Shown here one piece after another: positions 52,765-61,265 of a stretch of DNA of 64,000 bases. Under the pieces are notes generated by a model. That model was given only the letters and a program-made list of their open reading frames with translations. It was not told where the DNA came from and searched no databases. Every line of letters starts with the position of its first letter. Positions within the stretch are counted from its first letter, which is position 1. The translations under genes and the position numbers were made by a program. Source of the stretch: Streptomyces sp. 378 (lineage in GTDB: Bacteria; Actinomycetota; Actinomycetes; Streptomycetales; Streptomycetaceae); NCBI RefSeq assembly GCF_030124145.1, contig NZ_JASKMS010000030.1, forward strand, positions 43,297 to 107,296, in the 5' to 3' direction.

Positions 52765-55326
52765 GTGACAGCACGTGTGAATGAGATCCGAGAACTCTTC
52801 GACCAGGCGACTGCGGGGAGCGCGGTCGAAGTGCCGGCATCCTTCCTCGGTGACGCCGCGGGCCTGGTGTTCCCCGGCGGGGTCCTGCGCATGGACGGCG
52901 CGGTGTGCGATCCGACGGCGTGGTCGATCCTCGGCAAGGCCGTTACAACCGCATCCCCGGTCCCGGTGCCGGTACGGGTCGCCTTCACCGCCGACGGCGA
53001 GCTGGTGACCGGGATGTTGGCCACTGCCGAGGTCGGCGAGGGCCGCAGGCTGGTGCTGGTCGACGGCTCCCCGGCCGACAACGGGTTGCCCCCGGGGGCC
53101 TGGGCGGTGGTGGAGGGCCGTGTCCTGAAGCTGACCGGACGCGCCCCCGCACCGCAGACCGATCCGGGGCGCCTGGACGGCCTGGGCCGGGCGCTGCCCC
53201 CGGTCCGCCGCCGGACCGCTGCCGAACGCGAGGAGGACCGCACCCCGCGGGCGCTGGTCACCGAGACCGGCATCCTCACCCCCCGCCCGGGCGTGCGGCG
53301 CCGTATGGGGGTTCGGCTCCTTGGGTCCCCGGCGGTGCGCGGCTGGTCACCGATCGAAGCGCCGGACGGTGACAACGGGATCAGCGTCGACTACGTGAAC
53401 CCTCCGCTGCGGATCGCCGGGGCGCTGACCGCGCTGCCGGAGGACACCGACGGGTACTCGACGGTGGTCGGCGGGGTGCTGCTGGTGGACACCGGTGCGT
53501 TCAACGGTTCCGCGATGGGTGCCTACGTCATCCCCGACGGCAGCGGCACCGAGCCGTCGCTGTTCGCGTACGGGTCGCTGGGCAGCAAGGTCGGGTTCGG
53601 CCCGCCGCTTTTCCAGGTGCGCGGTATCTCTGCGGGCTTCGGCTGGAACAGCCGGGTGCGGGTGCCTACAGCCGACGCGCTGGACGACTTCCCATTCCTG
53701 CTCGCGCTCGACCACCCGGGCGAGATCGGCGCCGACGGCGACGAGGTCGATCCGCTGGAGGTGCTGCGAGGGCTGATCGGCGGCTCCAAACCGTGGGTGC
53801 GGCCGCAGGAGGGCGACCTGTGGTTCGCCGCCGGTCTGGCCTTCGACTGCTTCCAGACCTTCAGCGGCCGCGCGATGGCGCTGGTCCAGACCGGTTCGGA
53901 CCTGACGATCAGCCTCCTCGGCGTGGCCGGTATGCAGCTGCCCACCAAGAGCGACTGGAAGATCGCCCGGGTGGAGATCGGCATCGAGGCGACCCTGCGG
54001 CCGGCGGCCGGGGAACTGAGCATCGGCGCGGCCTTCACCGACAAAACCTTCCTCATCGACCCCAACTGCAAGCTGCGCGGCGGCGTCGGCATGAAGTTCT
54101 GGTTCGGCAACCACGCCCATGCCGGTGACTTCGCGTTCATGCTCGGCGCGATCCCGGCCGGCCGTGAGCTGCCCGCCCGCTACCCCAAGCAGCAGCCCGC
54201 CGGACTGACCTGGGGCCTCGGCTCGACGGTCAACATCACCGGCAGCGCCTACGCGGCGTTCACCCCCAAGTCCCTGATGGCCGGTGGCGCCCTGGACGTC
54301 AGCTTCCACTCGGGGATGCTGCGGGCCTGGCTGACCGCGAAAGTCGACGCGCTGCTGGAGTGGAACCCCTTCTACTTCGATGTGGGCATCGGGATCCGGG
54401 TCGGGGTCTCGGCGACCATCAAGGTGTGGTTCGTCAGGATCAAGATCTCAATCGAGGTCGGGGTCAGTGTGCGGGTGTGGGGCCCTGCGGTGGGCGGTGA
54501 GGCCACCGTCGAGCTGTGGTTCATCTCCTTCACCATCGGCTTCGGTGCCGACCGCCGCAGCCAGGCGCCCGCGCTGGACTGGGGCGGCTTCCAGGGCATG
54601 CTGCCGCCGCCGGAGAACATGGTCCGCACCACCCCCGTCGCCGGGTATGCGGGCGAGGGGGCCCCGGCCACCCGCGGCGCGGTCAAGCCGTGGTTGGTCA
54701 GTAACGGCGGTTTCACCTTCACCGCCGACACCCAGGCGCCGGTCAGCGCGGTGTACCTGGACCAGGGCAGCACCACTGCGGTCGAAACCGACGACAGCCT
54801 GGTGAACATCCTGCCCATGCAGGCCAGGGGCAAGGGCAGCGAGCTGCGCGTGTGGCTCACCTACAACGGCGACGAGGACAGCCTGACGGACTGGGCCCAC
54901 ACCGTGATCCGCGGCAGTGTCCCCAACGGCCTGTGGGGCACCGAGGCCGACGCATCGGGCGAAGGACTGATCCCCGGGCGGATCATCGGCGTGCGACTGG
55001 TCTCGCCACCGGAGGAGCACGGCACCTCCACCGGGTTCATCGACGAGAAGGGCATCTCCTTCGACCCGATCGCCCCCGACGGCAACCAGCCCCTGTTCGC
55101 CTATGACCCCGCCACTGGCCCTGCGCCGCTGCGGCCCGGCGGGGTCATCGCGGCGATCCAGGACGGCATCGACACCCCCGCCACGCACGACAACCGCACC
55201 GCCCTGGCCCGGGCCCTCACGGACCTCGGCGCCAACCCCGGCGCGCCCGACACCGACCTGAGCCGCTACGCGCACGCCGCGGGCACCGCGTTCACCGCCG
55301 AACCGATGCTGGGCCCGGCCGGCTGA
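52765..55326 (+). CDS. Large beta-rich protein, DUF6603-like; operon gene 1
   Basis: An 853-residue protein without signal peptide. I relate it to proteins annotated DUF6603, from memory and unverified. The N-terminal third is mixed (RELFDQATAGSAVEVPASFL). From about residue 360 it is almost all beta: CFQTFSGRAMALVQTGSDLT, VEIGIEATLRPAAGELSIGA, GVGMKFWFGNHAHAGDFAFM. Residues about 530-605 alternate polar and hydrophobic side chains over many strands (GIGIRVGVSATIKVWFVRIK, ISIEVGVSVRVWG, TVELWFISFTIGFGADRRS). GTG 52765 is a weak start; the frame opens at 52717. It is followed by three further large genes. Function unknown. Confidence 0.7.
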   Translation: MTARVNEIRELFDQATAGSAVEVPASFLGDAAGLVFPGGVLRMDGAVCDPTAWSILGKAVTTASPVPVPVRVAFTADGELVTGMLATAEVGEGRRLVLVDGSPADNGLPPGAWAVVEGRVLKLTGRAPAPQTDPGRLDGLGRALPPVRRRTAAEREEDRTPRALVTETGILTPRPGVRRRMGVRLLGSPAVRGWSPIEAPDGDNGISVDYVNPPLRIAGALTALPEDTDGYSTVVGGVLLVDTGAFNGSAMGAYVIPDGSGTEPSLFAYGSLGSKVGFGPPLFQVRGISAGFGWNSRVRVPTADALDDFPFLLALDHPGEIGADGDEVDPLEVLRGLIGGSKPWVRPQEGDLWFAAGLAFDCFQTFSGRAMALVQTGSDLTISLLGVAGMQLPTKSDWKIARVEIGIEATLRPAAGELSIGAAFTDKTFLIDPNCKLRGGVGMKFWFGNHAHAGDFAFMLGAIPAGRELPARYPKQQPAGLTWGLGSTVNITGSAYAAFTPKSLMAGGALDVSFHSGMLRAWLTAKVDALLEWNPFYFDVGIGIRVGVSATIKVWFVRIKISIEVGVSVRVWGPAVGGEATVELWFISFTIGFGADRRSQAPALDWGGFQGMLPPPENMVRTTPVAGYAGEGAPATRGAVKPWLVSNGGFTFTADTQAPVSAVYLDQGSTTAVETDDSLVNILPMQARGKGSELRVWLTYNGDEDSLTDWAHTVIRGSVPNGLWGTEADASGEGLIPGRIIGVRLVSPPEEHGTSTGFIDEKGISFDPIAPDGNQPLFAYDPATGPAPLRPGGVIAAIQDGIDTPATHDNRTALARALTDLGANPGAPDTDLSRYAHAAGTAFTAEPMLGPAG

Positions 55327-55334
55327 CCCCGGCC

Positions 55335-55362
55335 GCCGGCCTGCGGGAGACCGCGGGCCGGC
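55335..55362 (+). terminator. Hairpin between operon genes 1 and 2
   Basis: GCCGGCCTGCGG pairs with CCGCGGGCCGGC around a 4-base loop (GAGA, one wobble), 9 bases after the gene 1 stop. It may attenuate transcription into the downstream genes. Confidence 0.55.
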
Positions 55363-55464
55363 TCTGGCTGAACCACTCTGCCCGCGGCACCGGTATGCCA
55401 CGCCGTGCTCGGCCCGCGCCCCCCTTCCTGCCGACGTGTCCTGTCCTGTCGAGAGGCATGCCCT

Positions 55465-57696
55465 GTGACCACTACGCCCGATTCCGGCACCCGACCGCGC
55501 ACCAGCGCGCCGACGGCCCAGCACCGCACCCGGTTCTTCGACCACCGCATCCCCTCCCTGTATGCCGGCCGCTACATCATCGACAACCAGCAGGTCCTCA
55601 AGGACGTCGACGGCGACGACCGCATCATCAACGCCACGCCACAGCCCTTCGACGTCGTGCAGCCGCGCTTCAGCATCAACCCGATCGGCATCAACGCCTG
55701 CTTCCCGGTCCCGGACGCCGTCGGCACCTACCACCAGACCCTCCCGCACATCAACCTCGACTCACCCGCCCTGCCATGGAGCCGCCAGCTCGGCAACCAT
55801 CCGGGCGAAGTCCCGTGGATGGCCCTGCTCCTGTTCCGGGAAGGCGAGCTGTGCGAGGAGGACCCCCACGCCGTCGGCAACGTCAAGACCGGCACCGTGG
55901 ACCAGCTCCTTGACGGCGAACTGGGCGAGGGCAAGGTGCCCGACATCGACAGGGACTGCATGCGGCAGGATGAGCGCGAGGAGCAGTGCGCCACAATCCT
56001 GGTCCCGGCGGCCCTGTTCGACGCGGTCAAACCACAGCCTGTGGAGATGGGCTACCTCGCACATGTGCGTGAGGGCGGACGCCCCGACGCCACCCGGGCG
56101 GGCGAGGACCCGCCGCCGGACGAGGCAGAACTCAATGCCGTCCTGGTCGCCAACCGCTTCCCCGCCGCTGAGGGCGGGCGGTACGTCGCCCACCTGGTCT
56201 CCCTGGAAGGCTTCGACGACTACCTGACCGACCCCGCGCCCCCCGAAGGCGTGCGCCTGGTCTCCCTCACCTGCTGGTCCTTCACCACCGAAGCGGACTC
56301 CGGCATCGGCTTCGGCGACCTGTGCCAGCACCTGGCCACCACCGACGGCACCACGACGCGCCCCGCCCCCGAACTGCTCCTGCGCGTCCCAACGCAGGCG
56401 CCGGCCAACCCGTCCGGCCCGCAGGCCGAAGCCCTGGGCCAGATGCAAAGGGGCGCCGTCGCCCTGCCACAGCGCCTGGAGACCGGTGAGCGCACGTTCG
56501 CCTTCTACCGCGGACCGCTCACCGCCCAGCCGGCCCAAGACCTTCCCGCACCCGGCTCCACCCGGCTGGAATCGGCGGGCGAGGCGCTGATCTACCTTCA
56601 GCAGTACGGCGTCTTCGACACCGCCTACGCCGCGGCCTTCACCGCCGGGCGCACCCTGGCCCTCGCTGACGCCGAGTTCCGTACCGCGCTGCTGGAGTTC
56701 CGCTCCGCCGCCCGCACCGCGGCGCGCCGCCTGGCCTCCCACCCGGAACTGGCCTCACAGTCCGTGACGGCGGTCACAGGCCGCCAGCTCACCGCGCCAC
56801 TGGCCTTCGAAGCGTTCGACCGGATGCTCCTGGACGGCGACGGCACCCGCTTCACCCGGGCCGTGGACCAAGCCGGCCCGCAGCTACGCGCCGGCCGGCG
56901 CCGAACGAACGCCACCGGGACCCGCCGCACCATCGCCGACGCGCGCGCCGTTGTGTCCCAGCCGGGCGTGGCCGCCCTCCTCACCCAAGCCGCCCCCAGC
57001 CAGTTCGAGAAGATCACCGGCTGGCTCGACGCCCTGCGCCGGCTTGAAATGCTGGGCCTGTCGCACCTGGTCCCCGACGAGCGGATGCGCCCGAGCGAGA
57101 GCATCCGCTTCGCCTACGTCGACCCCGGCTGGGTGCGGGCGGCCGTGGACGGCGCTCTCAGTGTCGGTGTCGGCCACGCCCTGGACGCCGACCTCAACGC
57201 CCTGGCAACCGGCGGAGGCCCGGTGCCAGCCTGTGCGGTGCTGCTGAACTCCACCCTGGTCCCGAACTGGCCCAAGGCCGTCATCACCGCCTACGCGGGG
57301 CAGAACGCCGTCGAGCCGCTGCGCTCGGCCCTCTACGGTACCGAGATCCAGCTCCTGCTCTACCCGCAGCTCATCGACCGCTTCGAGCTCGCGGAGCCGC
57401 CGCGCGGCCTGTGCTTCGGCATCGGCGACGTCGGCACCATTCAGCTGCGCGAGATCAGCGGTGACCGGATCGGCTACCCCAAGGAAGACGGCGAGTTCCC
57501 GCCGCCGTCACGCGGCGACAGTCGCTTCGACCGCTTCCTGCGCCCCGGCGGCCACGATGTCCTCAACGTCTACGGCAGCGGCGACGCGCTGGTCCCCGCC
57601 CTGTCCGATGCGCATGATGTCGAGCAGATCTCCTCCGCCCAGTTCGCCCTGCAGATGATCAACGCCCCGCAGGCGCAGAGCTTCTCGCGGCCCTGA
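55465..57696 (+). CDS. Uncharacterised 743-residue protein; operon gene 2
   Basis: GTG 55465 follows GAGAGG. No signal peptide or membrane helix. The N-terminal half is beta-rich (FFDHRIPSLYAGRYIIDNQQ, FDVVQPRFSINPIGINACFP, WMALLLFREGELCEEDP). The centre (about 385-500) is helical and Ala/Arg-rich (ALIYLQQYGVFDTAYAAAFT, LLEFRSAARTAARRLASHP). The C-terminal part has FEKITGWLDALRRLEMLGLS and NVYGSGDALVPALS. I recognise no family. The 138-base gap from gene 1 and 43-base gap to gene 3 suggest one operon. It may be a structural partner of the other large proteins. Confidence 0.75.
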   Translation: MTTTPDSGTRPRTSAPTAQHRTRFFDHRIPSLYAGRYIIDNQQVLKDVDGDDRIINATPQPFDVVQPRFSINPIGINACFPVPDAVGTYHQTLPHINLDSPALPWSRQLGNHPGEVPWMALLLFREGELCEEDPHAVGNVKTGTVDQLLDGELGEGKVPDIDRDCMRQDEREEQCATILVPAALFDAVKPQPVEMGYLAHVREGGRPDATRAGEDPPPDEAELNAVLVANRFPAAEGGRYVAHLVSLEGFDDYLTDPAPPEGVRLVSLTCWSFTTEADSGIGFGDLCQHLATTDGTTTRPAPELLLRVPTQAPANPSGPQAEALGQMQRGAVALPQRLETGERTFAFYRGPLTAQPAQDLPAPGSTRLESAGEALIYLQQYGVFDTAYAAAFTAGRTLALADAEFRTALLEFRSAARTAARRLASHPELASQSVTAVTGRQLTAPLAFEAFDRMLLDGDGTRFTRAVDQAGPQLRAGRRRTNATGTRRTIADARAVVSQPGVAALLTQAAPSQFEKITGWLDALRRLEMLGLSHLVPDERMRPSESIRFAYVDPGWVRAAVDGALSVGVGHALDADLNALATGGGPVPACAVLLNSTLVPNWPKAVITAYAGQNAVEPLRSALYGTEIQLLLYPQLIDRFELAEPPRGLCFGIGDVGTIQLREISGDRIGYPKEDGEFPPPSRGDSRFDRFLRPGGHDVLNVYGSGDALVPALSDAHDVEQISSAQFALQMINAPQAQSFSRP

Positions 57697-57739
57697 GCCC
57701 CACATCCCGTTCCCGCGCTGAACGAAAGGACCCCGGGCC

Positions 57740-60700
57740 ATGTCCGTGGACAACACCCTGGTCGTGCCCGTCGAGGTGACGGCCCTGGCCGTCAACCGGC
57801 AGACCCGCGACACCGCCACCCCCCACGTCTTCAACCGCTGGATCACCAACTTCAAGGACGTCGGCCAAGGTGTCCCCCCAGAGCCGGAGCCCTTCTCCGG
57901 CTCCGAGGACTGGAATGGCGATGAGAACCGCCTGGGTCTCTACCTCCAGTGGGAGCTGCCCGCAGCCCTCACCCGCGGCCGACACGACGACGAGGAAGGC
58001 GTCGGCGACTTCCCACTCGTCCCCAACCGGTGGCTCGTCGTCCGCCACCGCCAAAGCGACCATGCGCTCAAAGCCTGGATCGTCGAGAGCGACTACCTCG
58101 ACCCGATGGACGGCAGCGTCTCCTTCCAGGACCCGGACAGCACCGAGGCGGCCGCCACCCTCATCGGCAAGTGCCACGAACTGAACGGCCCCTGGCAGGA
58201 ACCGGCCAGCCCGCACGCGCCGTTCCTCACCGCGATCGGCCCCGGCCTGCTGACCTTCTCCGTCTTCCAGCCCTACAACAAGAACGTCTTCTCCATGCAC
58301 GACACATTGCAGGACGTGCCCGGGCAGGAGCGGCCGGAACGGGAACGACTGAGCTACTTCGTCGCCGGCTGGTACGCGGATCCGGCCAGCGACATCCTCG
58401 CGCACGCCGACGACCTCACCGCCCTCCTGGGCCGCCTGGGGTGGACCCGGCCCGCCGGGTCCGGCAGCGGCATCCGTTCTTCCGTCTACACCGGGACCGT
58501 CCTCGGCGTGGACTGGGATCTGACCGGCCCGGTCCCCGACTCCGACTGCCCCACCCCGGACAAGGTCACCGCCGTCGTCTCCAACAGCATCGCCGAGGCC
58601 ATCGCAGAACTCGGCGCCCAAGCCGATGGCGAAGGCGCCTTCACCACCGACGACGCGGAACTTTTCCGGGCCTTCCTCCTCGGCGGCATCGACGCCCTGG
58701 AAGAACGCGACCGCCCCGAAGCCGGCATCCTCACCGACCGCCGCGCCCACGACACCGCCTTCGGCCCCGTCCCGGGCGGCTACCGCTGGTTCATCGGCGA
58801 ACGCGGCGAGGAGACCGGCCGCAGCGTCTCCCGCACAACCCGCGCGGCGGAGGCCGAGACCGTCGCCGACCTCAACCGCAAGCAGGCCGAGCACGACGCC
58901 ACCGAAGCCGACCTGGACGCCGCCCGCGAAAACCTCTACCACCTGTGGTGGCTCAGCCGCCTCGACGACCAGCCCAACGACTTCCCCGACCGCGTCAACA
59001 CCGAGCTCGACCCCGCCAACCCCGACGGCGCCGCCGGCCGTGTTGCCGCTCTCGCCCGCCGCCTGGCCGAACAGCGCAACGCCCTGCCCTGGGGAAAGAC
59101 CGAAGCGGACCTGGCAGCGAGCATCGACGCCCTGCACCCCGCCTACGGCACGCGCGCCGCCCGCCGGCTGATCCGCGTCCCCGCCCAGGACTACGAGTAC
59201 AGCGCGGACCCAGTCCTCACCCTGCAGGGCGCCAACCTCCACGCCCCGCTCACCCGCCCCACCGCCCTGCCCTGCCGCACCCCCGAACGCCTGGTCACCG
59301 CAGCGTCCGGCATCACCACCACCGACGTGGCCGCCGTCGCCGCGCAGATCGACCTCACCAACCAGCCGCCCTGCTTCCCCGCGCTGCTCACCGAGTTCCT
59401 CATCCTGGACCGCGCCCTTGAAAACGGCCCGATCAACGATGTCACCGGCACCCTGCCCGAATACGGCACCACCGCGTGGCGCATGCCCTGGCAGCCGCTG
59501 TACCTGCTGTGGAAGGCCCAATACTTCCCGATCCCGTTCCGCGACGGCGAAAGCGCGCACTGGGACTTCGTCGAACGCTCCCGCTACCAGTGGAACGGCA
59601 CCGGCGAACCCGGCGAACCCCTGGTCGTCTCCGGCCGCCAGATCCTCGCCCCCACCGCCGGACACATCATCGAGGGCACCCTGCGCAGCTACGCCCGCGT
59701 GCGCGACCAGCTGCCCGCCGACACCGTGCGCCAGATCCGCTCCGACGCCGCCGCGAGCGACATGCTGTCCCAGGCCCTCGACGGCTTCGGCGCCGCCATC
59801 GCCCAGCGCCAGGCCCTCGCCGGCCTCCAGCCCACCGGCACTGTCGCCGACCTCGTCGGCAACGGCGACTACCCCCCGCCCAACCCCGGCGGCATCCCCG
59901 CCAGCGACTGGGACCCCTGGCCCGCCTCCACCTTCCAGGAACTGCGCGCCGGCCAGCTCGCCTTCCTCGATCTGGCCGTCGTCGACCGCTTCGGACGCTC
60001 CGTCAACCTCATCGGCGAACCCGAGCACTTCCGGCCGGAGATGCCCGCCACCATGCGCCCGGCCCACCAGGTCAGCGGTTACGACAGTGCCCGCCTGGTC
60101 GAACTCGGCCCCCGCCTCCTCCAGCCCGCCCGCCTGCGCTTCGACTTCCTGTCCGCCACCACCGACGACGACACCGACCTGACCCCCGGCGCCAACCCCA
60201 TCTGCGCCTGGCTGCTGCACAACCGCCTCGACCAGTCCCTCGTCGTCTACACGCCCGACGGCGCAGCACTCGGCGAACTCCGGGTCACCCTCAACGAGCA
60301 GGGACAGCACGAGGTGTCCTGGTCGGCGCTGCCCGGCTCCGACGTGACCGGGGTCGGCCAGCTTGATACGCACACCAGCCGGTTGCTGAACGCCGTCATG
60401 ACCAGCCCGCAAACCTTCGACGCCTTCCGCGCCACCCTCGACCGCACCCTGCAGACCATCGACCCCGACGGCCCCGCCGACCCCGGCCTCGGCTTCCTCC
60501 TCGGCCGTCCCCTCGCCCTGGTCCGCACCCGCCTCACCATGGAACTACGCGGCCCGCTGCGCACCGACGTCTCCTGGCAGAGCCTGTTCGACCCGCCGCA
60601 ACCGCAGCTTCCGCACTACCCCTGGGCGATCCGCCTCGGCGAGGCCGAGCAGAGCGACGACGGCCTCATCGGCTACGTCCTCAACGACAACTACCAGCAC

Positions 60701-61180
60701 TTCGAGACCGTCATCGAACCGGCCGACGGCAGCGACGGCTACCTGCGGCCCATCGGGGACAATCCCAGCCTGGACCTGGACTTCGGCGACCACGCCACCG
60801 CTGTCGCCACCGTGCTGATGGACCCACGCGCCGCCGTGCACGCCACCACCGACATCCTCTCCACCAAACGGGTCTTCGTTCCCCAGGAGTTCACCGACCA
60901 GGCCATCGCCCGCATGGCGGTGCACTTCCGCACCGGGCCGCTGCTGGCCGCCACCACCACACTGCGCGGCCCCGCGGACGAGGTCGAGGAGACCGTTCTC
61001 ATGCCCACCCCGGCCGGCGTCACCGGCGCCTGGACCTGGTCCGAGACCCGGGCCGGCACCTGGGAGAAGCTGCCGATCCTCACCCAGGACCAGTACGACC
61101 TGCCGCTCGCCGAACCCGAGATCCGCTCCGGCTTCCTCACTCTCGACGACGCCGTCACGCACAGCCGCACCGACCACTGA
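57740..61180 (+). CDS. Uncharacterised 1146-residue protein; operon gene 3
   Basis: ATG 57740 with AAAGGA upstream. It starts MSVDNTLVVPVEVTALAVNR without signal peptide. Recognisable features are only structural: an N-terminal domain with Trp-rich segments (GLYLQWELPAALTRG, RWLVVRHRQSDHALKAWIVE), a short coiled coil near 370-410 (ETVADLNRKQAEHDATEADL), a central region (WRMPWQPLYLLWKAQYFPIP) and a C-terminal beta-rich part (LLGRPLALVRTRLTMELRGP, GYVLNDNYQHFETVIEP). No catalytic motif is evident. Codon use matches the neighbours. The opposite strand is open for 917 codons, but that is a composition effect. Confidence 0.75.
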   Translation: MSVDNTLVVPVEVTALAVNRQTRDTATPHVFNRWITNFKDVGQGVPPEPEPFSGSEDWNGDENRLGLYLQWELPAALTRGRHDDEEGVGDFPLVPNRWLVVRHRQSDHALKAWIVESDYLDPMDGSVSFQDPDSTEAAATLIGKCHELNGPWQEPASPHAPFLTAIGPGLLTFSVFQPYNKNVFSMHDTLQDVPGQERPERERLSYFVAGWYADPASDILAHADDLTALLGRLGWTRPAGSGSGIRSSVYTGTVLGVDWDLTGPVPDSDCPTPDKVTAVVSNSIAEAIAELGAQADGEGAFTTDDAELFRAFLLGGIDALEERDRPEAGILTDRRAHDTAFGPVPGGYRWFIGERGEETGRSVSRTTRAAEAETVADLNRKQAEHDATEADLDAARENLYHLWWLSRLDDQPNDFPDRVNTELDPANPDGAAGRVAALARRLAEQRNALPWGKTEADLAASIDALHPAYGTRAARRLIRVPAQDYEYSADPVLTLQGANLHAPLTRPTALPCRTPERLVTAASGITTTDVAAVAAQIDLTNQPPCFPALLTEFLILDRALENGPINDVTGTLPEYGTTAWRMPWQPLYLLWKAQYFPIPFRDGESAHWDFVERSRYQWNGTGEPGEPLVVSGRQILAPTAGHIIEGTLRSYARVRDQLPADTVRQIRSDAAASDMLSQALDGFGAAIAQRQALAGLQPTGTVADLVGNGDYPPPNPGGIPASDWDPWPASTFQELRAGQLAFLDLAVVDRFGRSVNLIGEPEHFRPEMPATMRPAHQVSGYDSARLVELGPRLLQPARLRFDFLSATTDDDTDLTPGANPICAWLLHNRLDQSLVVYTPDGAALGELRVTLNEQGQHEVSWSALPGSDVTGVGQLDTHTSRLLNAVMTSPQTFDAFRATLDRTLQTIDPDGPADPGLGFLLGRPLALVRTRLTMELRGPLRTDVSWQSLFDPPQPQLPHYPWAIRLGEAEQSDDGLIGYVLNDNYQHFETVIEPADGSDGYLRPIGDNPSLDLDFGDHATAVATVLMDPRAAVHATTDILSTKRVFVPQEFTDQAIARMAVHFRTGPLLAATTTLRGPADEVEETVLMPTPAGVTGAWTWSETRAGTWEKLPILTQDQYDLPLAEPEIRSGFLTLDDAVTHSRTDH

Positions 61181-61265
61181 GAACACACCAGCGTCCCCGG
61201 CCGCGCCGACCCCCTTTCCCGCCCGTGGGCGGCGCGGCACCCGACAGCCGAAGGAACACCCCCTC

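Noticed and set aside
57659..60412. A 917-codon minus-strand open frame antisense to operon genes 2 and 3
   Set aside because: Gly/Val/Glu-rich low-complexity translation typical of the antisense of GC-rich Streptomyces genes; no ribosome site, and the plus-strand genes have proper starts and codon bias.
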